Below are positions 52,503-61,896 of a stretch of DNA of 64,000 nucleotides, in pieces. The notes under the pieces were generated by a model. That model saw only the letters and a list, made by a program, of their open reading frames with translations. It did no database searches and was not told the DNA's origin. How positions within the stretch are numbered: position 1 is the stretch's first letter; every line of letters starts with the position of its first letter. Source of the stretch: Vibrio mimicus (lineage in GTDB: Bacteria; Pseudomonadota; Gammaproteobacteria; Enterobacterales; Vibrionaceae); assembly GCF_019048845.1 (NCBI RefSeq), contig NZ_CP077426.1, forward strand, positions 2,155,501-2,219,500. Reading direction: 5' to 3'. A program made the position numbers and the translations under genes.

Positions 52503-53226
52503 ACTAGAATTTCGCCGCAAAGTCATGTCTGATCCTAAACAGCGTGACAGTGAGTTACTTGCGATGATCGCTTCAAGCGAAGCTAACGCCAAGTTCGCTG
52601 ATGATGTGTTGCAACTCGACAAACATCTCGCTCAAGCATTCAAGGTTGATGTTCCTGATGACTTGGCAGACAAGATTTTATTCAGGCAAAGCGCGTTAGT
52701 TGAAGATGAAAAAGTAATCCGCCCGCAGTTTGTACGTAAAGCGATGGCAATCGCTGCATCGGTTGCATTTACCGCAGGGCTTCTCGTTGGACAAGTCCAA
52801 TGGGGCAATATTCTGATCTCTCCTGCGCAAGCTAGCTTGCCAGAAATGGCCGTACAGCATGTGATCCACGAGGAAGGCTTCGTTAATCAAGCTGATGAAC
52901 AAGCAGATATGCATCAGATTAACGCCAAAATGCAGCCTTTCTCCTTCAAAATAGAGGGAAGTTTCCCTTATCACGTTTATTACCTAAACCATTGTGGTTT
53001 TGGAAAAGAAAATGCCGTGCATATGGTTTTTCAAGGAGACAAAGGTAAAGTCACCCTCTTTTTTACCCCAATTGCCAGCAAAAAAGCCTTAGAGTTTAAG
53101 CAAGATGGCATGTCAGGCGTTGTAGAACCGATGGGCAAGGCCAGTCTAATTCTCGTTGGAGAACAAGGTGAAGATGTTTTGGCGATCGCTAATAAATTAA
53201 TGCCTATGATTAAGTCATCTATTTAA
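52495..53226 (+). CDS. Membrane anti-sigma factor (DUF3379-like)
   Basis: 243 residues from the ATG at 52495 (MDELEFRRKVMSDPKQRD), with GGAG upstream; overlaps the sigma gene by eight bases. A cytoplasmic N-terminal ~80 residues (sigma-binding), one membrane helix (about 82-100, AIAASVAFTAGLLVGQV), and a periplasmic domain of about 140 residues with one Cys (NHCGFG). This is the DUF3379 layout. It should hold the sigma factor until a periplasmic signal releases it; no regulated-proteolysis genes are near. Confidence 0.88.
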   Translation: MDELEFRRKVMSDPKQRDSELLAMIASSEANAKFADDVLQLDKHLAQAFKVDVPDDLADKILFRQSALVEDEKVIRPQFVRKAMAIAASVAFTAGLLVGQVQWGNILISPAQASLPEMAVQHVIHEEGFVNQADEQADMHQINAKMQPFSFKIEGSFPYHVYYLNHCGFGKENAVHMVFQGDKGKVTLFFTPIASKKALEFKQDGMSGVVEPMGKASLILVGEQGEDVLAIANKLMPMIKSSI

Positions 53227-53279
53227 ATTCCACATACTAAACCCACTATCTACTCAGTATGTCCAATACCTAAAATAGA

Positions 53280-53308
53280 GCGAAAACTCTAACTTTTGGA
53301 GTTTTCGC
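53280..53308 (+). terminator. Hairpin after the anti-sigma gene
   Basis: GCGAAAACTC (53280-53289), nine-base loop, GAGTTTTCGC (53299-53308): perfect 10-bp stem 54 bases after the stop. No good T run follows, so it may be a weak terminator or a processing end. Confidence 0.6.
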
Positions 53309-53410
53309 CTAAATTCCTGCCAAATAGCCATCATTTCAGTAACTTTCTAGTGAAATTAGACAATGGTCGGATTTCTATCTCCTATACTAGCGACTAGGAT
53401 CAGCCACCAC

Positions 53411-53424
53411 TGAGCAATTGCTCA
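53411..53424 (+). promoter_or_regulatory. Palindrome upstream of the first fadL
   Basis: TGAGCAATTGCTCA is a perfect 14-base palindrome 66 bases before the start codon. A related but broken copy, GAGCAACAGCTC, follows at 53432-53443. The core AGCAATTGCT recurs upstream of the second fadL (55008-55017). Shared operator for one regulator is the simplest reading. Confidence 0.6.
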
Positions 53425-53489
53425 AAAAAAAGAGCAACAGCTCATAGAACAACGCCCATAAGAGGCGAAACCAAAAAGGAAAAAGTCTA

Positions 53490-54767
53490 ATGAACAACAT
53501 GCGTCTGTTTAAAAAATCGTTACTTGCAGTGACAGTAACGCTTGCGACACAACAAGCTTTTGCTGCAGGCTTCCAGCTCAACGCACAATCAGCGACTGGT
53601 CTTGGTCGCGCCTTTGCGGGTGATGCTGTTATCGCCGATAACGCTGCAGTTATGGCCCGTAACCCTGCAGCTATGGCACTATTTGATGAGATGGCTCTAT
53701 CTCTTGGTTTTGAAACCATCACAACCATGATTGATGTGAAAGATGCCAAATACAATGGTGTGGGTATTGCTGATACTGATGATGTTGGCGGCACTTCAGT
53801 TGCTCCAAATATCCATCTGATTGTTCCTGTCAATGAGAAATTTGCTTGGGGGGTTAACGCTTATTCAAACTTTGGTACAAAAACAGAGTTTGCAGATAGC
53901 TACCCTGCTTCTGAATACGGCGGTCTAACTGATGTTAAAAGCTTTAACTTAGGCCTTTCAGGTTCATATCGCGTAAATGAACAGCTCAGTCTAGGTGCTG
54001 GTTTAGACCTCATTTATGGCCAAGGCACAATGAAACGTTTTGCCAGCGCACAATTAGCTGCTGGTTTGTCTCAGAAACTAAATATGCCAATTCCTGCTGG
54101 CACCGCGTTACTTAATGTAGATAAAGCTGATGGTTGGGCAGTAGGCTTCAATGTGGGTTCTGTATATGAGCTAGATGAAAATAACCGCTTTGGTTTGTCA
54201 TACCGCTACAGCCCTGAATTTAAAGCTACGGATGATTACGGCCAAGATATCACTCTTCCTCTACCAGATATTGCTGAATTCTCAGGTTTCCACAAAATCG
54301 AAAATACCCAGTTTGCCGTACACTATAGCGTTCAATGGATCGGCTGGAGCGCTTTTGACAAAATCGATTTTGAGAACCTAAGTGCTTCACGATCAACAAT
54401 AGCTTCAGTTCTAGCTAGCTCAACTGGTGGCGTGTTTGGTAAAAAATATGAATGGCAAGATGGTTGGCATTACGCGATTGGTGGCACCTACTATCTGAAT
54501 AGTGATTGGACTCTGCGTGCAGGTTATATGTATGACACCAGTGCCCAAGATTCTTTAACATCGGTATCAGTTCCAGATTCAGATCGCCAATGGCTATCCG
54601 CTGGTTTCACTTATAACATTGATGATAAAGCAAACATTGATTTTGGCTTCACCTACCTAATGGGTAAAGATGTAAGCGTTAAAGAAGATTCAGCTGGTAC
54701 TGTTTTGACAGCAACAACTCATGCAGATGCAGTTCTTCTGGGCTTACAATACAGCCGTACGTTTTAA
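53490..54767 (+). CDS. fadL: FadL-family outer-membrane fatty acid transporter (first copy)
   Basis: 425 residues, signal peptide 1-25 (ending AFA), then mature AGFQLNAQSATGLGRAFAG with the FadL hatch motif NPAAM in VMARNPAAM. A 14-strand barrel is expected; the last residue is Phe (YSRTF), as in outer-membrane β-barrel proteins. FadL brings long-chain fatty acids into the cell for β-oxidation. Near fadI-fadJ and followed by another FadL paralogue. The ribosome site AAGGAAAAA is well placed. Confidence 0.95.
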   Translation: MNNMRLFKKSLLAVTVTLATQQAFAAGFQLNAQSATGLGRAFAGDAVIADNAAVMARNPAAMALFDEMALSLGFETITTMIDVKDAKYNGVGIADTDDVGGTSVAPNIHLIVPVNEKFAWGVNAYSNFGTKTEFADSYPASEYGGLTDVKSFNLGLSGSYRVNEQLSLGAGLDLIYGQGTMKRFASAQLAAGLSQKLNMPIPAGTALLNVDKADGWAVGFNVGSVYELDENNRFGLSYRYSPEFKATDDYGQDITLPLPDIAEFSGFHKIENTQFAVHYSVQWIGWSAFDKIDFENLSASRSTIASVLASSTGGVFGKKYEWQDGWHYAIGGTYYLNSDWTLRAGYMYDTSAQDSLTSVSVPDSDRQWLSAGFTYNIDDKANIDFGFTYLMGKDVSVKEDSAGTVLTATTHADAVLLGLQYSRTF

Positions 54768-54793
54768 TTAAAACGTCAAAATATCGCATTGCT

Positions 54794-54825
54794 AAGGGGC
54801 TGATTTATCAGCCCCTTTCTTTTTC
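54794..54825 (+). terminator. Intrinsic terminator between the two fadL genes
   Basis: AAGGGGCTGAT (54794-54804), loop TT, ATCAGCCCCTTT (54807-54818) then CTTTTT: strong stem and T run, 27 bases after the first fadL stop. The second fadL must therefore have its own promoter. Confidence 0.93.
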
Positions 54826-54848
54826 CTCTTCATTCGAATTGCCCAACA

Positions 54849-55017
54849 TCAGCGTACAGTTGTGCGATTAACCACACAGATAAACCTACATTTGTACGCT
54901 GAAAAACCAATAACCACATGATGACAATTAGAAATATCATCTGGAAAATGCATTTTTTTTAGATTAAAACTTCAAATCTATAACTTTCGTTGATTTGAAG
55001 TTTTAAAGCAATTGCTC
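54849..55017 (+). promoter_or_regulatory. Structured control region of the second fadL
   Basis: Three symmetric elements lie in the 300-base gap: TCAGCGTACA (54849-54858) / TGTACGCTGA (54893-54902), a 10-bp inverted repeat with a 34-base loop; TTAAAACTTCAAATC (54964-54978) / GATTTGAAGTTTTAA (54992-55006), a perfect 15-bp inverted repeat with a 13-base loop; and directly after it the palindrome AGCAATTGCT (55008-55017), shared with the first fadL. The gene starts at 55069. No other gene is seen in the gap. Roles are inferred. Confidence 0.6.
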
Positions 55018-55068
55018 TAGCCGTAGACTTCCCCGACCTAAATTTGCGAATTTCAGCGAACAATCTCT

Positions 55069-56340
55069 ATGAAAACCAATAAGACTTTCCTTTCCTGTGC
55101 CGTGGCTTTCGGGTTAGCCAGTGTTTCAACCTTTACTCAAGCTGCAGGTTTCCAGCTTGCTGAGTATTCAGCAACAGGTCTTGGACGAGCTTACGCGGGT
55201 GAAGCTGCAATGGCGGATAATGCCAGCGCACAATGGCGTAACCCAGCCATGTTAACTTACCTCAAAGGTACACAAGTTTCAGCGGGTGCAATTTACGTAA
55301 ACCCAAACGTTGATGTGGATGGAACCGTCAAGCATCAACTGCTTGGTCAAACCGCGGCTTCTTCAAAAGATTTTGCACATGATGCTGTGATTCCGAATTT
55401 CTACCTGTCACACCAGTTAAACGAACAAGTGGCACTGGGTTTTGCTCTTGGTACTAACTACGGTATGGAAACCGATCTAGGTACTGATTTTGCTGCCTCT
55501 CACTTTGGTAACCAAGCGAGTGTGATCAGCAAAGAAGCCAACCTCAATATTGCGTACCAAATTCTGCCTCAATTGAGCATTGGTGGCGGTGTGCGTTATG
55601 TGATGGGTGAAGGTCATTTTGGTGCAACCGCTCCAGCTAAAAATGTTCTGAACCTCCCTCAAGGTACAACTTTGAAATATATGGAAGGTGACGATACCAC
55701 TTGGGGTTGGCAAGTAGGCAGTGCATGGCAAATCAATGAAGATCACCGCTTAGGTTTTGCTTATAAATCTGAAGTGATGATGGATTTTGAAGGTCATGCG
55801 GAAGGTATTAGCTATGGCACGAATAAACCAGGCATGATGTCTCTGGCTCTTCCCGCAACTGCTGAGCTAGCAAGCTTCCACCAGCTCAATGAGCAATGGG
55901 CGATCCATGCCAGCATTAACTGGACTGACTGGAGCTCATTCAAAGAACTAACGGCAGTATTCCCAGAAAAATCTGATCTCATCAAATCAGAAAACTGGGA
56001 GGACAACTACCGCTTTGCAATCGGCACCACTTATCAATACGATGCCAAACTCACTCTACGTGCTGGTGTTGCTTACGATACTTCAGCAGTAGACGATAAA
56101 AACCGTACAGCAACCATCCCAGAAACGGATCGTACTTGGGTAAGTTTGGGCGCGAGCTATGTGGCAACTCCTCAACTGACATTCGATACTGGCTTCACTT
56201 ACATTTTCGCCAAAGATGCCACTATCAACGAACCACGTGATGCTTCCGATAGTCTTTCTGCGATGATTGGTGGCGCATTTAACGGTAACGTTTCAGGTAA
56301 CGTTTGGCTGATTGGTGTGCAAGCGAACTACCGTTTCTAA
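55069..56340 (+). CDS. fadL: FadL-family outer-membrane fatty acid transporter (second copy)
   Basis: 423 residues, signal peptide 1-25 (ending TQA), mature AGFQLAEYSATGLGRAYAG, NPAM motif in QWRNPAML, C-terminal Phe (ANYRF). Clearly homologous to the first copy over the whole length but much diverged, so the two probably prefer different ligands or are used under different conditions. It has its own promoter region with inverted repeats. Its terminator was not seen; the next gene is convergent. Confidence 0.95.
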   Translation: MKTNKTFLSCAVAFGLASVSTFTQAAGFQLAEYSATGLGRAYAGEAAMADNASAQWRNPAMLTYLKGTQVSAGAIYVNPNVDVDGTVKHQLLGQTAASSKDFAHDAVIPNFYLSHQLNEQVALGFALGTNYGMETDLGTDFAASHFGNQASVISKEANLNIAYQILPQLSIGGGVRYVMGEGHFGATAPAKNVLNLPQGTTLKYMEGDDTTWGWQVGSAWQINEDHRLGFAYKSEVMMDFEGHAEGISYGTNKPGMMSLALPATAELASFHQLNEQWAIHASINWTDWSSFKELTAVFPEKSDLIKSENWEDNYRFAIGTTYQYDAKLTLRAGVAYDTSAVDDKNRTATIPETDRTWVSLGASYVATPQLTFDTGFTYIFAKDATINEPRDASDSLSAMIGGAFNGNVSGNVWLIGVQANYRF

Positions 56341-56404
56341 TCTCGTTTCTAATCTCATGGCTATTTCTCGATAGTGAAAGCACCTGAGATATTTCAAGGC
56401 CAGC

Positions 56405-56872
56405 TTAATGCTGGCCTTGCTGTTTCAGCTTCAGTAAAAACTGCTCTGCCGCTTGTTCCACTAAATCTAATACCCGCTCAAAACCCAGCTCACCGCCATA
56501 ATAGGGATCGGGGATCTCTTCACATCCGCAATCACAATGACTGAGCATCAATGACAGCTTGTGTTGATAGGGTTTAGGGCAGCGAGCTTTCAGCTCAGCC
56601 AAATTCTCTTTGTCGGCCGCTAAAATCCAATCAAACTCAGCGAAGTCTTCATCACGAATCTTTCTGGCTTTGATCCCTGAAAATGAATAACCACGTTTCT
56701 CTCCAGCCACTCGAGAACGCGCATCGGGCGGATTACCTTGGTGATACCCTATCGTGCCTGCTGAATCGATTTCCACTTCAACCTTGAGTTGTGCTGCCTT
56801 GGCTCGTAATACCGCTTCCGCGGTCGGAGAACGGCAAATATTACCCATGCACACCACGAGTACCTTCTGCAT
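56405..56872 (-). CDS. Low-molecular-weight protein-tyrosine phosphatase
   Basis: 155 residues. Catalytic loop VCMGNICRSPTAE with Cys8 and Arg14, and general acid in IPDPYYGG (DP motif). Family members dephosphorylate tyrosine kinases of capsule or exopolysaccharide export, and some act in stress control. No kinase gene is next to it; divergent from the btuR gene with 85 bases between. Confidence 0.94.
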   Translation of the reverse strand: MQKVLVVCMGNICRSPTAEAVLRAKAAQLKVEVEIDSAGTIGYHQGNPPDARSRVAGEKRGYSFSGIKARKIRDEDFAEFDWILAADKENLAELKARCPKPYQHKLSLMLSHCDCGCEEIPDPYYGGELGFERVLDLVEQAAEQFLLKLKQQGQH

Positions 56873-56957
56873 CTTATATCCCTATTTTTGTTTGGTGTTT
56901 GCCATTGACGAGTTGGGCTATCATAGCGACAAGTTTCAGATTGAAAAAGGATTTGCC

Positions 56958-57563
56958 ATGTCCGGCGATGAAATCAAACAAGAGCGTCACCAAGCTCGTC
57001 AACAAAAAGTCAAAGAGCAAGTGGATGCCAAAATTGCCGCCGCTCAAGAAGAAAAAGGGTTACTGCTGATTATTACTGGCAATGGTAAAGGAAAATCTAC
57101 CTCAGGTTTTGGCACCATTGCGCGCGCGGTAGGTCACAGTAAACAGTGTGCCGTTGCTCAATTTATTAAAGGCACTTGGGAAAATGGCGAGCGCAATCTT
57201 TTAGAAAAGCTCGGTGTCGAGTTCCAAGTGATGGCAACCGGGTTTACTTGGGAAACCCAAAACCGCGAGAGTGATACCGCAGCGGCACAAGAAGTATGGC
57301 AACACTGCAAACGTATGTTGCAGGATGAATCGCTGGATGTGGTGCTGTTTGATGAGCTCACTTACATGGTGAGCTACGGTTACATCGAGTTGGATGAAGT
57401 GGTCGAAGCACTCAATCAGCGTCCGAAAATGCAATCGGTGATCATCACTGGGCGCGGCGCACACCGCACTTTGATTGAGATGGCCGATACGGTTTCTGAA
57501 GTGAAAAACATCAAGCACGCTTTCGAAGCAGGCGTGAAAGCCCTTAAAGGGGTCGATTGGTAA
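56958..57563 (+). CDS. btuR: Corrinoid adenosyltransferase (CobA/BtuR)
   Basis: 201 residues from the ATG at 56958 (MSGDEIKQERHQARQQ), after AAAAAGG. P-loop LLIITGNGKGKSTSGFG, and VVLFDELTYMVSYGYI; close to E. coli BtuR. It adds the adenosyl group of ATP to cob(I)alamin or cobinamide. Followed at once by an intrinsic terminator. Confidence 0.96.
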   Translation: MSGDEIKQERHQARQQKVKEQVDAKIAAAQEEKGLLLIITGNGKGKSTSGFGTIARAVGHSKQCAVAQFIKGTWENGERNLLEKLGVEFQVMATGFTWETQNRESDTAAAQEVWQHCKRMLQDESLDVVLFDELTYMVSYGYIELDEVVEALNQRPKMQSVIITGRGAHRTLIEMADTVSEVKNIKHAFEAGVKALKGVDW

Positions 57564-57586
57564 AACACTAAAAAAAAATCAATAAG

Positions 57587-57612
57587 AAAGGGCTGATATT
57601 CAGCCCTTTTTA
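57587..57612 (+). terminator. Intrinsic terminator of btuR
   Basis: AAAGGGCTGA (57587-57596), loop TAT, TCAGCCCTTT (57600-57609) then TTA. Between convergent btuR and asmA; likely used by both. Confidence 0.92.
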
Positions 57613-57635
57613 GTTTCATTAGCGATGCATAACCA

Positions 57636-59747
57636 TCAGTTAAATAGACCTTTCAACAACCCATCCACCGCTTTTTTGGTGTCTTCATCTTTGATTTTAT
57701 CGGTCAGTTTTTCCACGCCGCGATCCACTTCTTTCTTGGCTTTTTGTTTGAGTACATCATCAAACACCAAGCGGAACTTCGGATCACTCCACGCACCTGA
57801 AATATTGATCGGGATAGTCACATCGCGCAGCTCATCTAAACTCTTACCGCCCTGACCTTCCAAGGTTCCAACAATCGAAGTACGCACCAGAAAATCAACA
57901 TTTTGCTGTAGGTAATTGGCTTTACCTTCACCATGAATGCGCAGCAATGGCGATTGCATATTAAGATCGTTGGTCGTTACTTCACCTTTATTGAGTTTCA
58001 GCGTCGTCGTCATCGCACTAAAGTCGGTTTTCTTTACCGCATCCGCTTCTTCGACATTTTGGCCTTTGATCTTGGCGTAGTGGGTACGAATCAGGTGCGC
58101 CACGTTAATACCCTTGACCGCACCATCAGCAAAGTTAATCGCCACAGTACCGACCAGATTTTTCTGGATGCCGCTTGGTGTTAGGCTCTGGCCTTGCACA
58201 TTCACATCAATATTGCCTGTGCCTTCTAGCATTTCGTTGTTCAGCACATCTTTTAGTAAAGGCTTAACCTGTACCCCTTTGATCTGCTTCTTCACACTGT
58301 AAGTCGCGGGCGTTTTACGCGCATCCACTTGCGCGCTAGCTTGCACGGATCCTTGATACAGATTCGCGGTGAAGGATTTCAAATCCACCACGCCACGATT
58401 GACCGCAAAATTCGCTTTTACATTTTGCAGATGGGCGTTGCTGGCTTTGAATTTATCAATGCTGATCTCACCCGCCACATCCAAGGCTTTGAGTGCCGAC
58501 AAGTCCGGTTCCACTTCTGCTGATGCATTTGCCGCAGATGCAGAAGCGGAAGTTGCAGCCGCTTCCTTGGCTGGCGCAGGTTGTGACTCCTGAGCTTTCG
58601 TGCCTAAGAAGGCATCCAAGTCAATATCAGGGCTGTGCAGGTTAAAACGCACTTTCGGAATATCTGCAAGCGTTACATCCGCTTTACCATCAAAACTCAG
58701 TGCATTGGCCGTCAGTTTATTCAGAAGTACATTCAAATGGTTTTTGGTTAGGTCAAAAGCAATCTGTGAATCTAACCCAATTTTCATGGGTGACTGTGGC
58801 AACGCTGCACCTTCCAGTTCAGCTTCCAGTTTCAAACCATTCAAACCGACTTTAGTCATTGCCTTATCTACCATCAGTGACGCAGAACCTTTTGCATTGA
58901 GCTTCATATCCGCCGCTTTACCCACTACGGAAAAGATCAACGCATTGGCTTTATCAAACTCAAAAGTATCTAGCTGCAACTTAGCAGAATCGATTTGGTT
59001 ACTCGGATCACTAAAGCTCGCATCAAGATTAATATTGCGCAGCGCATACTGTTTGAAATCAGCAGATAAACGTACTTCTACATCACCTTGCGCAGCAAAT
59101 TTTTGCTGATCTTTGTCACCCTTAGCAGCAAAGGTCGCTTTCGTCCAACTCTCAGGTGCAAACTCAGAAACGCTCAGTTGGACGTCATACAGCTTGGTGT
59201 GAGAGCCCGCTTTCTTATCGGTGATCTCCAAAACTGCGTTGGAGACAGAAACGCCCCCCAACTCAATGCTCCAAGCCGCTGCTGGCTCACTTGAGCCTGG
59301 CTGAGACGTGGGGGCAGACTCTGTCGCTGCAGGCGTTGCTGCTGGCTTAGATTGTACTTGCGTCAACGCATCCAAATTAGAGCGACCATCTTTGAGCGTT
59401 TCCAGATGGAACTCTGCACCATCCAAACGAATATTGCCGATTTTGAGCTGCTTATCGAACAGCGGCATGACTGAAACATCAATGCCGACACTATCGACTT
59501 TAAACAAATTCGGGCTTGCAAAACCTTGTGGGTTTTTCAGCTCGGTTTTCCCTAATTCAAATCCAATGGAAGGGAAAAATTGCCAACCGATATCCCCTTC
59601 AATGACGAGGTCCAAACCGGTTTGCTTTTTAGCTTGTTCAACAATTAAAGGTTTAAATTGGTTAGGGTTGACCAATAACACCAACGCAAGCAGTGCGCCA
59701 ACAATGACCACCACTAGACCGAGAAGAGAAAGAAACAGTTTTTTCAT
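57636..59747 (-). CDS. asmA: AsmA-family envelope protein
   Basis: 703 residues from the ATG at 59747 (AAGGAAAAGCAG upstream); earlier codons are in frame but lack family character. One N-terminal membrane helix (about 3-26), AsmA N-terminal domain (NPNQFKPLIVEQAKKQTG, EGDIGWQFFPSIGFELG), Ala/Ser/Pro-rich insertions, and the C-terminal AsmA_2 part (SGAWSDPKFRLVFDDVLK). AsmA-like proteins are long periplasmic bridge-like proteins linked to lipid transport and outer-membrane homeostasis. Downstream of udk on the same strand but separated by a terminator. Confidence 0.94.
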   Translation of the reverse strand: MKKLFLSLLGLVVVIVGALLALVLLVNPNQFKPLIVEQAKKQTGLDLVIEGDIGWQFFPSIGFELGKTELKNPQGFASPNLFKVDSVGIDVSVMPLFDKQLKIGNIRLDGAEFHLETLKDGRSNLDALTQVQSKPAATPAATESAPTSQPGSSEPAAAWSIELGGVSVSNAVLEITDKKAGSHTKLYDVQLSVSEFAPESWTKATFAAKGDKDQQKFAAQGDVEVRLSADFKQYALRNINLDASFSDPSNQIDSAKLQLDTFEFDKANALIFSVVGKAADMKLNAKGSASLMVDKAMTKVGLNGLKLEAELEGAALPQSPMKIGLDSQIAFDLTKNHLNVLLNKLTANALSFDGKADVTLADIPKVRFNLHSPDIDLDAFLGTKAQESQPAPAKEAAATSASASAANASAEVEPDLSALKALDVAGEISIDKFKASNAHLQNVKANFAVNRGVVDLKSFTANLYQGSVQASAQVDARKTPATYSVKKQIKGVQVKPLLKDVLNNEMLEGTGNIDVNVQGQSLTPSGIQKNLVGTVAINFADGAVKGINVAHLIRTHYAKIKGQNVEEADAVKKTDFSAMTTTLKLNKGEVTTNDLNMQSPLLRIHGEGKANYLQQNVDFLVRTSIVGTLEGQGGKSLDELRDVTIPINISGAWSDPKFRLVFDDVLKQKAKKEVDRGVEKLTDKIKDEDTKKAVDGLLKGLFN

Positions 59748-59767
59748 CTGCTTTTCCTTGCTTGACG

Positions 59768-59799
59768 AGAAAAAGAAAGTGGCACTTAAAGTGCCACTT
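59768..59799 (-). terminator. Intrinsic terminator of udk
   Basis: On the minus strand AAGTGGCACT pairs with AGTGCCACTT (arms 59790-59799 and 59777-59786), loop TTA, followed by TCTTTTTCT. It lies 45 bases beyond the udk stop and before asmA. Confidence 0.88.
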
Positions 59800-59844
59800 C
59801 TACTGGTAAAAATAAAGCTAACCGATGCAAAGCTCTGGTCAAAA

Positions 59845-60486
59845 TTACGATTTGAGCAATTTTGCGATATGCGCTTTGAGTACATCAATCGCAATTCGGT
59901 TTTTACCGCCACGAGGCACAATAATGTCTGCGTACTGTTTTGACGGCTCAATAAATTGCATAAACATCGGGCGCACCGTCTCTTGGTACTGCTTCAGTAC
60001 GGATTCCATCGTACGGCCGCGCTCTTGCACATCACGCTTAACACGACGCAGCAAACAGATATCCAGCGGAGTATCCATAAATACAGTTGCGTGCATCAAA
60101 TCACGTAGACGCGGGTCAGTCAGAAGCAGAATACCTTCCAGAATGATCACTTTTTTCGGGGTCATAGTGGTGGTTTTGTCCGTACGAGTATGCTCAGTAT
60201 AGCTGTACTCTGGCACTTCAACCGCTTCACCACGCGCTAACATTTGCAAATGCTGGCACAGTAAATCGTGATCCAGCGCATTCGGGTGGTCGTAGTTGGT
60301 TTTAACACGTTCTTCCATGCTCAGATGACTCTGATCTTTGTAGTAGCAATCTTCCGTAATCACACCGATTTGATGGTCACCCACTTTGGCGCGTAGCTCA
60401 TTATAAATCGTGCTCGCAATAAGGCTTTTACCAGAAGCAGAAGCGCCAGCAATACCGACGATGACACATTGATTATTCTCAGACAT
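59845..60486 (-). CDS. udk: Uridine kinase
   Basis: 213 residues from the ATG at 60486 ([16 protein letters not shown]), the same length as E. coli. P-loop [14 protein letters not shown]; nucleoside-binding [11 protein letters not shown] and [18 protein letters not shown]-like [17 protein letters not shown]. It phosphorylates uridine and cytidine with GTP or ATP in pyrimidine salvage. Single gene with its own terminator. Confidence 0.97.
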   Translation of the reverse strand: MSENNQCVIVGIAGASASGKSLIASTIYNELRAKVGDHQIGVITEDCYYKDQSHLSMEERVKTNYDHPNALDHDLLCQHLQMLARGEAVEVPEYSYTEHTRTDKTTTMTPKKVIILEGILLLTDPRLRDLMHATVFMDTPLDICLLRRVKRDVQERGRTMESVLKQYQETVRPMFMQFIEPSKQYADIIVPRGGKNRIAIDVLKAHIAKLLKS

Positions 60487-60662
60487 GGTTATGCACCCGA
60501 AACATGGTTGTGAGGAGTTAAGATAAACCGCCTGATTATAGGGAGAATGTGACCGCGATACCAGTTTGCATTGGGCAAAAACTACCATATAAATATCGGA
60601 TGGATAAGTTTAAACCAGAGCAAACGATTACATTTACTCTGGCTGTTAGAGCAGGATTCTGC

Positions 60663-61739
60663 TTAGCTCACCCACTGGATTTGAATGTTCTCCGGTTTGG
60701 GTTTTCCCTGCCAGTAAAGAGAAGCACACACACGCTGCGCCAGTTCCAAATAACCTTGGGTATGTTCACTATTGGGACGAGCTACCACGGTCGGTATTCC
60801 GGCATCGGTATCCTCACGCATGTCAATATGCAGTGGAATTTGTGCCAGCAGCGATAAGCCAAATTCAGCGGCAAGAGTTTGTGCTCCGCCCACGCCGAAA
60901 ATATGCTCTTTTTCGCCGCAATGACTACAGATGTGATAACTCATGTTTTCCACCAGCCCAATCACGGGCACGTCCACTTTGGCAAACATCGCCGCGCCTT
61001 TGCGGGCATCGGCTAAGGCTAAATCTTGCGGTGTGGTTACAATCACTGCGCCCGTCACCGGAATTTGCTGCGCGAGGGTGAGCTGAATATCTCCCGTGCC
61101 CGGCGGCATATCGATCACCAAGTAATCCAAATCCGGCCACTCGGTTTCATTGAGTAACTGTGCCAGCGCCTTAGAAGCCATTGGTCCACGCCAAATTGCC
61201 GCATCCGCTTCATCAACCAAATAACCAATCGACTGTGTAACAATCCCATGCGCTTCAATTGGCTGCATCCATTTATTCTCACGCACTTCAGGTTTTGCTT
61301 TGGTTTTACCGAGCATGAGCGGGACTGAGGGGCCGTAAATATCAGCATCCAATAGACCGACTTTGGCTCCTGATTTCGCAATCGCGAGTGCAAGATTCAC
61401 CGCGGTCGTGGATTTACCCACGCCACCTTTGCCTGACGTCACCGCAATAATGTTTTTCACCCCTTTAACTGCCGAACTCACACGAGTTTCCAGCGCTTGA
61501 GGTTTCACTTGCATGTCAAAGGTTACTGGCGCAATCGCGCCGCTTGCCTGCTGCTTGGCGATCCAGTCACTCAATTCACTGATGAGAGTGTTCGCAGCAA
61601 ACGGCAGTTGAATCATGACTTGCTGATTTGGCGTTATCGTAACGACAGACGGTGACATTGCCCAATCTGCAATTAAATCGGGATGCGAAAATTGACTCAG
61701 CCATAGGCAGAGATCCTGTTTGGATTGAATAGATTGCAT
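60663..61739 (-). CDS. mrp: Mrp/ApbC iron-sulfur cluster carrier ATPase
   Basis: 358 residues from the ATG at 61739 ([14 protein letters not shown]), with GGGGAAG upstream. N-terminal region is shorter than in some family members; deviant Walker [30 protein letters not shown], and the paired Cys motif [11 protein letters not shown] (CxxC) for cluster binding. It transfers Fe-S clusters to apoproteins. Divergent from metG, as in E. coli. Confidence 0.96.
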   Translation of the reverse strand: MQSIQSKQDLCLWLSQFSHPDLIADWAMSPSVVTITPNQQVMIQLPFAANTLISELSDWIAKQQASGAIAPVTFDMQVKPQALETRVSSAVKGVKNIIAVTSGKGGVGKSTTAVNLALAIAKSGAKVGLLDADIYGPSVPLMLGKTKAKPEVRENKWMQPIEAHGIVTQSIGYLVDEADAAIWRGPMASKALAQLLNETEWPDLDYLVIDMPPGTGDIQLTLAQQIPVTGAVIVTTPQDLALADARKGAAMFAKVDVPVIGLVENMSYHICSHCGEKEHIFGVGGAQTLAAEFGLSLLAQIPLHIDMREDTDAGIPTVVARPNSEHTQGYLELAQRVCASLYWQGKPKPENIQIQWVS

Positions 61740-61896
61740 AACTTCCCCTTTTTTACCCATGCTATCACCGCTCAGCCTGCGACTGAACCCCGAAAAAGAT
61801 AGGGGAATCAACTGCTGCGCGCCTTGGCGTGACTGCGTGCTTAGGGTAGTATTATCGCTTCAATTTGGTCCCTATCAAGAAAAGCGAATATTAAGT

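Noticed and set aside
57933..59943. Several plus-strand open frames opposite asmA
   Set aside because: Shadows of the repetitive Ala/Lys-rich asmA coding sequence; none has a ribosome site or a plausible domain.
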